A stretch of DNA of 64,000 nt from SB25 sp050180705 (GCA_050180705.1 JBFXDX010000013.1:81562-145561); one strand, 5' to 3'. Counted from the stretch's first letter, positions 18,693-27,231 are shown. Made by a program: numbers and translations. Notes: generated by a model from the sequence alone, not told the origin.

Positions 18693-19667
18693 ATGCTTGA
18701 TGGGAATGATAGGGTAGAATTGACAGGAACTTACGATAGTTATGTGTTATATCCTACCAATCCTAAAAGCATTCTTAAGCCTAATGGCGAACTTTGTGCT
18801 ACTTTTTTGGGGCAAAGGGTAAGCAATAAGCAACCTGTTCTTATAAAACGGTTCCATAAATACCTTAACGAGAATCCTGCGTTTGCTAATCGTGCAGAAC
18901 GAGAGTTTGAAGCCCTTAAGTTTTGCACATCGCAAAATCCTGAACTTATAATTCATAATGACGTAAAGTACCTTGTTCGCAATTTTGTAGATGGGGTTGA
19001 TCTACGAGAGTTAATTTCGGGAAAGTTAAGAAAGCAGGCCAATCAGCAACAAATCATCAAAATAGTAATTCAAGCGCTGAAAGCGCTAAAGCGGATTCAT
19101 GATTCAGGCTATATTCATTGCGATATTAAGCCTAACAACATCATTATAAAAAAGATTAATGGCGATATCGATTTAGATAATCCGCAGGTTGAGATTATCG
19201 ATTTTGGGTTAATTCGAAAGCCATCGGAACCATTGAGTAGTAGAAAGGAAAAGCTCCCATTCTCATTGATATACTCGTCGCCCGAGCAGGTGCTTAACCT
19301 CTGGGAATTAATTTCTCCGGCAACCGATATTTATGCGATGGGGGTAACTCTTTGGCAGCTACTCACCGGAAAAACTCCGTGGGAGAGCAGCAATCCGTTA
19401 ATGCGGATTCAAATTCAATTAGTAATACCATTGCCAGCACATCGTCGAATTCCAGATGATATTTTTAAAGTGATTGAGCAATCGACAGTCAAAACTAGAC
19501 TCCCCAAACCACCACGCTTTTACAATCATAGGGAATTGGTTGAGTTTGAAAAAGTGGCGGTTGATGCAAGGTTTCAAACAGCAGGAGAGATGATTGAAGC
19601 GATCGAAAGAGTTGATTTGTCTGTATTTCAAAAGCCGAAAGCGTTTTGGAATATTTTTAAAGGCTAA
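18693..19667 (+). CDS. Serine/threonine protein kinase (Hanks type), soluble
   Basis: A 324-residue kinase with the catalytic core in order: VAIK-type lysine (PVLIKRF), helix-C Glu (REFEAL), catalytic loop HCDIKPNN (HRD becomes HCD, a non-RD kinase), DFG (IIDFGLI), APE-like SPEQ, and the F-helix Asp in SPATDIYAMG. No transmembrane or sensor domain is present, so it is cytoplasmic. It starts one base after the ABC ATPase stop codon, suggesting that it phosphorylates or is regulated with that transporter (inference). All residues needed for catalysis appear present. It could instead be a general kinase that merely shares the operon. Confidence 0.85.
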   Translation: MLDGNDRVELTGTYDSYVLYPTNPKSILKPNGELCATFLGQRVSNKQPVLIKRFHKYLNENPAFANRAEREFEALKFCTSQNPELIIHNDVKYLVRNFVDGVDLRELISGKLRKQANQQQIIKIVIQALKALKRIHDSGYIHCDIKPNNIIIKKINGDIDLDNPQVEIIDFGLIRKPSEPLSSRKEKLPFSLIYSSPEQVLNLWELISPATDIYAMGVTLWQLLTGKTPWESSNPLMRIQIQLVIPLPAHRRIPDDIFKVIEQSTVKTRLPKPPRFYNHRELVEFEKVAVDARFQTAGEMIEAIERVDLSVFQKPKAFWNIFKG

Positions 19668-19683
19668 CCATGATATTTAGCGG

Positions 19684-19728
19684 TAATTATCAGATTTTCG
19701 ATTACCAGTAGGTATGTTTACCTAGAAC
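19684..19728 (+). repeat. Direct repeat R, copy 1
   Basis: About 45 bp sharing ATCAGATT, ATT and GGTAT..TTACCTA with a second copy at 19976-20016 in the same orientation. Its core, TAGGTA-tgt-TTACCTA, is a small palindrome. Confidence 0.55.
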
Positions 19729-19780
19729 CTCTGGCAGGGTGGGCATGCCCAGTGATGCAGCCAGGTTGCTTTTTACTCCG

Positions 19781-19812
19781 ACCTCCCATAGTCCGTAGGA
19801 CATGGAAGAGTT
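19781..19812 (+). repeat. Hairpin element H, copy 1
   Basis: A 32-bp element beginning ACCTCCCAT and ending ACATGGAAG, with a near-perfect hairpin (CCAT-GTCC paired with GGAC-ATGG, one bulged A). A second copy lies 520 bp away at 20301-20333 in the same orientation. Confidence 0.65.
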
Positions 19813-19862
19813 AGAAACTTCACCAGATTTATTCGATAAAATACTTACTGTGCACTAGTGCG

Positions 19863-19977
19863 GTTGGAGTGTAGAACACACTAACGTTGTCGTGTTACCC
19901 ACACCAACCCGTTCGTGTTGCCCACACTAACGTTGTCGTGTCACCCACGATAACGTTGTCGCGTTTGTCACGGCAAT
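19863..19977 (+). repeat. Array A1: five tandem 23-bp hairpin units
   Basis: Five head-to-tail units (19863, 19886, 19909/19911, 19932, 19955). Each has outer arms GTT and AAC (the last has AAT), inner arms GTGT and ACAC, and a 5-nt loop, often (T/C)ACCC. In the last two units the inner stem changes to GTG/ACG- or GCGT/ACG-like pairs, largely keeping complementarity. No unique spacers, so it is not a CRISPR array. Confidence 0.75.
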
Positions 19978-20016
19978 ATTATCAGATTATCATTTGTGAG
20001 GTATTTACCTATTCCT
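19976..20016 (+). repeat. Direct repeat R, copy 2
   Basis: A second copy of the 19684-19728 element with small gaps, ending in the palindromic GAGGTATTTACCTA. It directly abuts array A1. Confidence 0.55.
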
Positions 20017-20140
20017 ATTGAGATCCCAAAACTCTGATAGTGGATGGTTCTTCAAAAGAACGTTGCAAAAGGAGTACTGTTGGTAAATCGTTTCATAGTT
20101 CATACTCTTTCGTTGGTTTGCGGTGGGGATGATACAGTGC

Positions 20141-20252
20141 GTTAGTGGATGACGCTACAACCTGTTAGCGAGTGACACTACAACCCGTTAGCGAGTGACG
20201 CTACAACCCGTTATTGGGTGACGCTACAACCCGTTAGTGGGTAGCGATAATC
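20141..20252 (-). repeat. Array A2: five 23-bp hairpin units, inverted relative to A1
   Basis: Four full units (20141, 20164, 20187, 20210) and one partial unit (20233), each 21 nt plus a 2-nt spacer. The plus strand reads GTTAGCG-agtga-CGCTACAAC. Its reverse complement has the same GTTGT...loop TCACT...TAAC plan as array A1, but with the stem AGCG/CGCT in place of GTGT/ACAC. The two arrays therefore face each other. Confidence 0.75.
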
Positions 20253-20300
20253 TCATAGCTCAGTAAGATTCGATGACTGCTGGAAAACTTCTTTTTCTAG

Positions 20301-20333
20301 ACCTCCCATTGTCTGAAAGGACATGGAAGCGTT
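20301..20333 (+). repeat. Hairpin element H, copy 2
   Basis: Repeats the 19781-19812 element, including the preceding TTTTT-CT tract. The stem CCAT-GTCT pairs with GGAC-ATGG (one G-U) around a GAAA loop. It ends 22 bp before the stop codon of the convergent epimerase gene. Confidence 0.65.
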
Positions 20334-20354
20334 TCCAGGGGGAGTTGCGATTGC

Positions 20355-21266
20355 TTATTCGGGAATCAAATCATTTAAGGCATTCTCAATTTCTAGGAAT
20401 TTCCACTCAAATCCGAGTTCTTTTAGTTTCTTGGGCTCTACATTCTGGCTCGATAGTAAAACCTCATTTGCCATGCTGCCCAGTGCAAGTTTCAATATAA
20501 ACGAAGGAATTCTAAACAGTACAGGCCGTTGTGTTCTTTTAGCTATCGCTTTTGATAGATTAGAGAATGAAACTGGATTTGGCGAAACCAGATTGAAAGC
20601 ACCGTTGGCGTTTGAGCTAATTAAAAACATTATTGCAGAAATATGATCATCGATATGAATCCATGGAATTATTTGTTTTCCAGAGCCCAGAATTGCTCCA
20701 AGGTATAGTTTCAATGGCTTTAGGATTTTGGGCAGAAAACCTCCAGCATTGGAAAGAACTATTCCCGTGCGGATTATAACCACTCTGGTTTTTGCAGAGC
20801 AAACTATTGATCGGTTTTCCCATTCGGCTGTTAAATTCGAGAGAAATCCAGTTCCTCTGGGAGAATTCTCGTTAACCCGATCTGTTGAGTTGTGGTTGTA
20901 GAACCCCACAGCAGAGGCTTGCACGAATACTTTTGGAGGCAATTCGCAACGGTTTATGGCCATTGCAATTCTCTCGGTTATGCCAACTCTGCTATTCCAT
21001 ATTTTAGTTCTATTCGGTTTACTCCATGGGACTGCAATTGAGTGGCCTGTTAGGTTTACCAAAATATCGGAGCCATTGATTATGGCTGCCAGTTCTTCGG
21101 AACTATGGCCATTCCATGTAGCTGGAATTACTCTGTTCCCAAAAATCTTTTCAATCTTAGATTTGTCACGCGATAGAATTTTTACCTCGTAACCTTCATC
21201 GAGTAGACTCTCTGTTAATTTTCGACCAATTAAACCAGTTCCACCAATCACTACTGTCGATTTCAT
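20355..21266 (-). CDS. TIGR01777-type NAD(P)-dependent sugar epimerase-like SDR
   Basis: A 303-residue extended short-chain dehydrogenase/epimerase-like protein of the SDR39U1/TIGR01777 (YfcH) family. The N-terminal Rossmann motif is GGTGLIGRKL; further family features are LVNLTGHSI, the SSAVGFYN-like region (QASAVGFYN) and IPWIHIDD near the C-terminus. In vivo substrate is not established for the family. It lies 21 bp upstream, in reading order, of nothing obvious: the preceding minus-strand gene cluster begins with the TonB receptor start beyond 23693, and this gene is convergent with the kinase gene across the repeat mosaic. Confidence 0.85.
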   Translation of the reverse strand: MKSTVVIGGTGLIGRKLTESLLDEGYEVKILSRDKSKIEKIFGNRVIPATWNGHSSEELAAIINGSDILVNLTGHSIAVPWSKPNRTKIWNSRVGITERIAMAINRCELPPKVFVQASAVGFYNHNSTDRVNENSPRGTGFLSNLTAEWENRSIVCSAKTRVVIIRTGIVLSNAGGFLPKILKPLKLYLGAILGSGKQIIPWIHIDDHISAIMFLISSNANGAFNLVSPNPVSFSNLSKAIAKRTQRPVLFRIPSFILKLALGSMANEVLLSSQNVEPKKLKELGFEWKFLEIENALNDLIPE

Positions 21267-21287
21267 GCTATTTAGGTGTTAAGTAAG

Positions 21288-23693
21288 TTAGAATTCGAGG
21301 ATAACTCCAATGGTTGGTAGTATTGTTCCCGATCCATCGTTTTTAATTTTCTTTAGAACATATCGAGTAGGATCGGTAGGGTCAACAATGGGATTGCCAT
21401 TTGAGTCGAGTTCTGTAATGTACGAGTCTTTTTTCTCGCCTTTGTAGTTATAGATATTCTGAATATCAACGTAAAGGTTCAGTGTCCAATTGTTGAAGTA
21501 GAACATTTTATCGACCCTAACATCCAGCTGATGAAATCCATTTAGCCGAAGGGTGTTGAACTTGCTGTAATCCAAAACTGCCTGATTGTTGGTATTCCAA
21601 ATATCAATTATTGCCGATTTCTCTAAATTGTATGGAGTGTAAGGTGTGCCACCAATATAGCGCCATTTAAATCCGGCATCCCATCCATGCTTGAAGGTTT
21701 TTGTGGCCGTGATTGATAGTAGGTGCTTATTGTCCCATGATGTTGGAATGTATTCCGAGGTTGGTTTCAGATTCTCATCCATTTTGGATGCTTCGCTTCG
21801 TACAAGGGTGTAGGATATCAACGTGTTAAAACCAAATAGATTCTTGTTACGGTACAGGAGTTCTACTCCGTAGGCTCTACCTTTTCCAACCGATTTTACG
21901 GGTTCATCGCCAAACGTTCCGTAGTCGGCTCCCTTGCTGGCAATAGAGACCGAATCGGTAAGCGATACGGGGTAGTTGTTGTACAGCTTAAGAAATCCCT
22001 CTATCGATAATCTGCTCGATTCATTGGGTAACCATTCACCTCCAAATACAATATGATCGCTTTGAATAAACTTTAGCCCATTCGATTTATTTACCAGTTC
22101 ACCGGCAGAATTGCCGTATCCTAGCGTTGTGTACGATGGTTGCTGGTAAAACCGCCCAACGTTAAAGTTTAGGTAGTAGTTCGGGGTTAACTCGTACGAT
22201 GCCGAAAATCTTGGGCTTATTTGGTTGATGAGATTATTCATCTGCTTGGAGTAATTATTTGCATCGGCACGAAGCCCCAACGATAGGGTTAGCCTCTTAA
22301 AGTAAGTATGGTTGATTTGTCCGAAAAAGCTCCACTTAAACATCTCCATGTTTGTTTTGTATTCGTCGGGGAGGTAGGTTTCATCTATGTATTTGGCTCG
22401 GAAAGTGCTATTGTAGTAGCGGGCGTATTCCAGTCCAGGTCCAAAATTCAGATCGTAGCCATTTGTGAGTTTTAGTTGACGTTCGTAGCGGAATTTATTC
22501 TCGGCTTCCCACGATGTGTAATCCAGCAGTTTGGGATTCGACTCATCATTATCTTGATACTTATACTGTCGGTTATTAAGCATATTCCTGCTAGCGATAA
22601 ATGTTTCGGAACCATTCTCCTTGAAATGCTTATACGAAATGCCTAAGGTGTAATTCCATTGTGTGTTAATCGGTAAGTATCCTAAAATATAGCGTTGCGA
22701 TTCGTCGGGATTTTTAAGGCCTGTATTCAATTCGTTATTATCAATTGCACCGAGTCCAATAACGGTGAGTTCGTGCTTGTTGTCGAACTTAGTTTTTGTT
22801 TTAAACTGAAAATCGTTGTAGGTTGGGAGGAATGGAAGCCCCAATGCATCGAACAGGAATTGAAGGTACGATCTTCGAGCCGAGAATATGAACGATGTTT
22901 TCTTTCCAGCAGGGCCATCTAGCGTTAATGCCAAATCCGATGCACCAACGGCAGTTTTTACCTTTAATTTGTCTTTGTTACCATCAATTTGTCTGAAATC
23001 AAGCACAGAACTCATTGCATTGCCGTAGTTGGCAGGAAATGCCCCCGAGTAGAAGTTAACCTCGCGAACGAAATCGACATTTATAATTCCTGTTGGGCCA
23101 CCCGATGCTCCTTGTGTGGCAAAGTGATTTAGGTTAGGAATTTCAATGCCATCGAGGTAAAACCTGTTCTCGTTTGGGCCACCACCTCGAACAATAACAT
23201 CATTTCGGTATGCTAGCGACGATGCAACACCTGGTAACGATTGTATTACTCTGCTAATGTCTCGATTTCCCCCGGGATTTTTCTCAATCTCGTCAATTCC
23301 AATTCTGCGGAGCGATAATGGCGCGTCGTCGCTTCTCCTGAATGTAGACGCTTTAATGGTTACTCCTTCCAGTTCTATGGGCGTTTCTTCTACTGGCAAA
23401 TCTATGTAGGAGATTTTTGAGTTGGTAACAAGTATTGCTTCGGAGATATAAGGTTTATAGCCAATTGCCGAAACTTGAAGTTCTATATAGCCAGGATTTA
23501 TTCCTGTAAAAGAGTAATTCCCTTCCAGGTCGGAGGTAGTTCCTATTGTTGTGCCAAATATGATGATGTTGGCAAAAGGAATTGGCTCGCTACTTTGCTT
23601 GTTGAATACACGTCCCTTTACAGTTCCCGATGCTTGAGGAAAAACTAGTAAGGGTAGAAAAAGAAATAGTATAATGAGTTTATGCCCTTTCAT
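21288..23693 (-). CDS. TonB-dependent receptor with carboxypeptidase-like domain
   Basis: An outer-membrane TonB-dependent receptor of 801 residues. A signal peptide (IILFLFLPLLVFPQASG) is followed by a carboxypeptidase-regulatory-like beta sandwich at ~25-105 (VKGRVFNKQSSEPIPFANI), a plug at ~120-240 (RVIQSLPGVASS, VRGGGPNENRFYLDG) and a beta barrel to the C-terminal LEF. No SusD partner is encoded nearby, so it is not a SusCD glycan locus. Substrate is unknown; iron complexes or peptides are possible. It lies 21 bp from the epimerase-like gene downstream. Confidence 0.9.
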   Translation of the reverse strand: MKGHKLIILFLFLPLLVFPQASGTVKGRVFNKQSSEPIPFANIIIFGTTIGTTSDLEGNYSFTGINPGYIELQVSAIGYKPYISEAILVTNSKISYIDLPVEETPIELEGVTIKASTFRRSDDAPLSLRRIGIDEIEKNPGGNRDISRVIQSLPGVASSLAYRNDVIVRGGGPNENRFYLDGIEIPNLNHFATQGASGGPTGIINVDFVREVNFYSGAFPANYGNAMSSVLDFRQIDGNKDKLKVKTAVGASDLALTLDGPAGKKTSFIFSARRSYLQFLFDALGLPFLPTYNDFQFKTKTKFDNKHELTVIGLGAIDNNELNTGLKNPDESQRYILGYLPINTQWNYTLGISYKHFKENGSETFIASRNMLNNRQYKYQDNDESNPKLLDYTSWEAENKFRYERQLKLTNGYDLNFGPGLEYARYYNSTFRAKYIDETYLPDEYKTNMEMFKWSFFGQINHTYFKRLTLSLGLRADANNYSKQMNNLINQISPRFSASYELTPNYYLNFNVGRFYQQPSYTTLGYGNSAGELVNKSNGLKFIQSDHIVFGGEWLPNESSRLSIEGFLKLYNNYPVSLTDSVSIASKGADYGTFGDEPVKSVGKGRAYGVELLYRNKNLFGFNTLISYTLVRSEASKMDENLKPTSEYIPTSWDNKHLLSITATKTFKHGWDAGFKWRYIGGTPYTPYNLEKSAIIDIWNTNNQAVLDYSKFNTLRLNGFHQLDVRVDKMFYFNNWTLNLYVDIQNIYNYKGEKKDSYITELDSNGNPIVDPTDPTRYVLKKIKNDGSGTILPTIGVILEF

Positions 23694-23789
23694 GCTTTTA
23701 AATTTTACATGATAACAGCATAAATTACAACATGTTTATTTTAATTACAAATAAAATAAACAAGACTAATGCTTGTACTAATTATATGG

Positions 23790-24026
23790 CTATTTCTTTT
23801 GATTTGTCTTCTTTGCCAAATCTTCCATAACTAAGATATTCATGGAAGCGGTGTAGGCTTTTGACTTTATCATTAATTCCTTGAGATGCTCATCGGGGTT
23901 TTGCAATGATGGTTCAAGTTGCATCGTATTCGTATCACTCCATCGGAAATATAGCGGGGTTGATGAATAATCGACGCACCCTACGCTATCCATCGCAATG
24001 CGATAGCAGTATACACTATAGTTATC
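23790..24026 (-). pseudogene. In-frame C-terminal remainder of the LTA-synthase-like sulfatase beyond an amber codon
   Basis: Immediately after the TAG at 24027-24029 the same reading frame continues for 78 sense codons to the stop at 23790. The first 11 codons (DNYSVYCYRIA) lead without a shift into a stretch beginning MDSVGCVDYSS and containing LYFRWSDTN and HLKELMIKSKAY. It reads like the natural tail of the sulfatase rather than an independent gene, having no start signal or signal peptide. It is either lost through a nonsense mutation or produced by readthrough. Confidence 0.65.
23985..24007 (-). repeat. Stem-loop 20 nt downstream of the amber codon
   Basis: The minus strand can fold GCTATC with GATAGC around an 11-nt loop that has its own ATCGC/GCGAT alternative. 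A second small hairpin (CTATCG-AA-CGATAG) lies just before the TAG at 24030-24044. Whether these influence termination is unknown. Confidence 0.4.
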
Positions 24027-25838
24027 CTAGCTATCGTTCGATAGTAGATTATTACCAGAGTTTACGTACTTGGCATCGGAAAGTGATAGGTTAAACAGTG
24101 TTGGGAAAACATCTCTGTGCGAGCCAAATTTCTTGGTGTTAACATCGTTTTTGGGTTTGTAGGCATCGGGAACGTAGAGCAGGAATGGAACGGAGTATTT
24201 CATCAACAAATCCTTGTCGGTAAAGTCGAATATTTGGTGAATATTGTGGTCGCCAGTTGCAACAATAATGGTGTTTTTGCCTAGCGGCGAATTTCTGACC
24301 TTATTGATGAATTTTCCCAAACAATCATTGGCATATTGATATGCCTTTAAGCTCTTTAGTGCAATCTCAGGTGTGGCTTTGAGTTTGCTCTTCATTTCAT
24401 CGGTCAACTCTAGCGGGTAACCTTGATATGATTCAGGAATATCGTATGGCGAGTGATGCGATATTGTCATCGCATAAATGAATTGAGGTTTCTTAGCGTT
24501 GCTAAGTATTTCAAAGGTTCTGTCGAACATGTTCTCGTCGTGAACACCCCATTCGCATCGTTTGGCATCGGGGTATTCTTTTAGCAGGTTGGGTTCAGCC
24601 TCAATAGTTTCGAAGTATTGTTTGTTGATGAACTTATCCATGCTGCGCCATCCCATTTTTCCGCCAGTTATGAAGGTTGTTTGGTAGCCTTTTTCAACAA
24701 ATGGCTTTGCCGACGATGATTCGAGCGTTACAGTTTGGTACTTTGATTGCGATAGCGGACCTTGAGGGCTATTCACCATAATGCTTTCGAGTGAGAATAT
24801 TGTACCATTGTACGATGATAGAAAGTTGCGGAACATGTAGCAGTCCTTAAGTTCGTTTTCGAGTGCCCCAAGTAGGTTTGTTTTGTCGGAGTGAAAGTTG
24901 AGGTAGCAGTTGCTCATGCTTTCCATCATCACAAATACTACCGAAGGTGGATTTTGCTCCAAGAAATCGTTTTTTGCTGTTGTCGAAATTAATGAGGCAA
25001 TACTTACTGTATCGCTGCTTATTGGTTTGCCTAGGTAGGTCGATATCGCCTCGCTTTCGGTTTTAAACTTGTACTGCTTAAGCATTTTCGGTATGTTGAT
25101 ATCAACCTTGTAGGTTTTTCTATCGGAGTAAGCAATTTTAAGTGCAAATACACCATTATTCGCTAATGTATTAACAAAAGTATTTTCCGAGAAAGTTGCA
25201 TGTCGGCCATCGAGTGGAATAATTGCTAAGGTTCCACGCATTCCTGCAAAGTAAACCCCAACGAAAACCAAAATGGCGAATGCCTGAATTAATACTCTGT
25301 TCGATAGTAATTTTGGAAATTCCTGATCCTTGGAAACCCAGCCACTTGCTTTATAGAGTAAGAATAGTGCAACAAATAGGCCTATAAGTATTGGGATTAA
25401 TGGGAAATCGGTCCATATGGTTTTAAGCACAGCAAGCGTATCATCCTCAAAAAATCCAAAGAATATTACGCTTATTCGGGAATTATAGAAACTAAAAAAG
25501 TAGTAATCGATAATCATCAAAAGTGCAAAAATGCTTAGGATAATGAATCCGTATATATGAAATGTTTTACGAATTATTTTGAATCCTTTATTGCCGAAAA
25601 GTAACGTTAAAAATGATAGTAGAACCAACGGCAGTAATCCTATGGTGAGTACTTTTATATCGAATCTAATACCTATTCCAAATGCGCGTAAAACATCAAC
25701 CTTGAAATTGCTGAGTTCTGCAAAATTCGCGTAGGTGAGTAGATATGCAATTCGGGATAGGAAAAAGAGAAGAATACCAAAAGCAATAAAACCGACTAGC
25801 CAAGATATTGATTTTACAAAGTAATTATAGTTTTTCAT
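24027..25838 (-). CDS. LTA synthase-like membrane sulfatase, prematurely ended by TAG
   Basis: An alkaline-phosphatase-superfamily sulfatase/phosphoglycerol transferase (603 residues to the TAG). About five N-terminal membrane helices (to ~210) anchor an extracytoplasmic catalytic domain (~290-590). Metal and catalytic residues are visible: MMESMSN, the likely Thr nucleophile in NGTIFSLES at ~344, and GDHNIH near the end. Relatives transfer phosphoglycerol or phosphoethanolamine to envelope glycans or lipids; the substrate here is unknown. The core domain looks complete, but the normal tail lies beyond the amber codon in the same frame, giving 682 residues if read through. The truncated protein may still be active. 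Confidence 0.8.
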   Translation of the reverse strand: MKNYNYFVKSISWLVGFIAFGILLFFLSRIAYLLTYANFAELSNFKVDVLRAFGIGIRFDIKVLTIGLLPLVLLSFLTLLFGNKGFKIIRKTFHIYGFIILSIFALLMIIDYYFFSFYNSRISVIFFGFFEDDTLAVLKTIWTDFPLIPILIGLFVALFLLYKASGWVSKDQEFPKLLSNRVLIQAFAILVFVGVYFAGMRGTLAIIPLDGRHATFSENTFVNTLANNGVFALKIAYSDRKTYKVDINIPKMLKQYKFKTESEAISTYLGKPISSDTVSIASLISTTAKNDFLEQNPPSVVFVMMESMSNCYLNFHSDKTNLLGALENELKDCYMFRNFLSSYNGTIFSLESIMVNSPQGPLSQSKYQTVTLESSSAKPFVEKGYQTTFITGGKMGWRSMDKFINKQYFETIEAEPNLLKEYPDAKRCEWGVHDENMFDRTFEILSNAKKPQFIYAMTISHHSPYDIPESYQGYPLELTDEMKSKLKATPEIALKSLKAYQYANDCLGKFINKVRNSPLGKNTIIVATGDHNIHQIFDFTDKDLLMKYSVPFLLYVPDAYKPKNDVNTKKFGSHRDVFPTLFNLSLSDAKYVNSGNNLLSNDS

Positions 25839-25862
25839 TTTATAGGATTTGTACCAAGTGAC

Positions 25863-26657
25863 TTATAGTTTTTTCTGAAATTCGAATGCAAAATTAACTT
25901 TTTGTTTTACATCTGCTACTTGCAGGTTGGAATGGCTGAAAAAAGCAAGGTATTCAATGTTCTTTTCCTTACTGTAAATGGGCGAATGGCTTAATGCGCT
26001 GAGGCTATAACCTAACTTGCCAAAGGCTTCGGCAACCCTATTTATAACATCTACATGAACCTTTGGATTTTTAACTAGTCCGTTTTTGCCAACAAATACA
26101 CGTCCCGCTTCGAACTGCGGTTTTATCAGCAGCATCATAGCACCGTTAGGAGTCAGGAACTTTGGTAGGAATGGGGCAACCATGGTTAATGAGATAAACG
26201 ATAGGTCGGCAACAATAAAGTCGACTTTTCTGGGAATTGCCGATTCTTCAAGTGTTCTAATATCACATTCTTCCATCGAGCACACTTGCTGATTGATTTT
26301 TAAGGATGAGTCAAGTTGATTTGTTCCAACATCCACTGCCCAAACAAAGGCAGCGCCGTGCTGTAGCGCACAGTGAGTAAAGCCACCCGTTGATGCGCCA
26401 ACATCTAAAATGTATTTATCCTTAAAACCGAGGTTGAAGTCGACGATTGCTTTTTCGAGCTTTAATCCCCCACGGCCCACAAATGGCATTGCCTCTGCTG
26501 CGTTGAATTCAACATTGGCATTATCGTCTACGTTAAATGATGGTTTTGTAATTACTGTACCATTTACAGAGACCAAACCCTTTTGTATGCTATCCTTCGC
26601 TTTCTCCCGCGATTGGGCAAGTCCTTTCTCTACAAGGTATATGTCAAGACGCTTCAT
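25863..26657 (-). CDS. tlyA: TlyA-family rRNA 2'-O-methyltransferase
   Basis: A 264-residue protein with an S4 RNA-binding domain at ~1-60 (RLDIYLVEKGLAQSREKAKD, VSVNGTVITKP) and a FtsJ-like SAM methyltransferase core (LDVGASTGGFTHCAL, DLSFISLT). The K-D-K-E tetrad region is compatible with ribose 2'-O methylation; TlyA modifies 16S and 23S rRNA in mycobacteria. The start at 26657 is favoured because the ATG overlaps the end of the HEAT-like gene by 14 bp and yields the canonical MKRLDIYL start; a longer in-frame start at 26717 lies inside that gene. Confidence 0.85.
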   Translation of the reverse strand: MKRLDIYLVEKGLAQSREKAKDSIQKGLVSVNGTVITKPSFNVDDNANVEFNAAEAMPFVGRGGLKLEKAIVDFNLGFKDKYILDVGASTGGFTHCALQHGAAFVWAVDVGTNQLDSSLKINQQVCSMEECDIRTLEESAIPRKVDFIVADLSFISLTMVAPFLPKFLTPNGAMMLLIKPQFEAGRVFVGKNGLVKNPKVHVDVINRVAEAFGKLGYSLSALSHSPIYSKEKNIEYLAFFSHSNLQVADVKQKVNFAFEFQKKL

Positions 26658-27213
26658 AGTTCGATAGTTGAGCAAGAATCTTTTTCGATTTAGATGAAAT
26701 TCCGGGCGATGCATCAATCATATTGAGCCTGATAACATGAGGCAACTCCTCCTTAATCCAAGTATTGCTGGGAGCAAGATACACTAGAATATCCATGCAG
26801 TATGCCTTTACAGCGATTGGAGTTTTGAGATTAAGCAACCATTCGAAGCATACCTCAATAAGCAACTCTATACTATTGTTGTTCTTTTTAGTGGCAATAA
26901 TATTTTTAACCGCTCCACTTTCCAACGAGCATTTCGCTATTTTTGAGAAATGCCTTTGAACAGAGGGATTCTTTGTCTCTGGCATTCTATTTACGATAGA
27001 AACAAAATATTTTTTTAGGAGTTCAGGCTTGTCGATAATTATGTGTTCGAGAACCCATGCGGCATGAAAGCCCAATGTATTGTCAGCGTTAGAGCATAGG
27101 TCTATTAGAGTGTCAATGCCTTTAGGATTTTTCGAAAAAATTTCGGTCATATAGAGTACATCATTTTTCCGAAGTGAATATCTTAGCCGCTCTAATATTT
27201 TGCTCTCGTCCAT
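26644..27213 (-). CDS. HEAT/adenylosuccinate-lyase-like helical repeat protein
   Basis: A 189-residue all-helical protein with HEAT-like repeats, such as LIDLCSNADNTLGFHAAWVLEHII followed in a later repeat by WLLNLKTPIAVKAYCMDIL (both shortened here). The function is unknown; such small helical-repeat proteins are common in Bacteroidota and usually bind protein partners. Its 3' end overlaps the tlyA start by 14 bp, so the two are coupled. The ATG at 27213 (MDESKILERL) is preferred to the one at 27246, which would overlap the divergent gene's start codon. Confidence 0.6.
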   Translation of the reverse strand: MDESKILERLRYSLRKNDVLYMTEIFSKNPKGIDTLIDLCSNADNTLGFHAAWVLEHIIIDKPELLKKYFVSIVNRMPETKNPSVQRHFSKIAKCSLESGAVKNIIATKKNNNSIELLIEVCFEWLLNLKTPIAVKAYCMDILVYLAPSNTWIKEELPHVIRLNMIDASPGISSKSKKILAQLSNYEAS

Positions 27214-27231
27214 GTAAAATCTAATTTTCAC

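Noticed and set aside
19863..20252. CRISPR array
   Set aside because: Units abut or have 2-nt spacers; there are no unique spacers and no cas genes.
24027..24029. Genome-wide recoding of TAG
   Set aside because: Several well-conserved genes in the window end naturally with TAG at the expected place.
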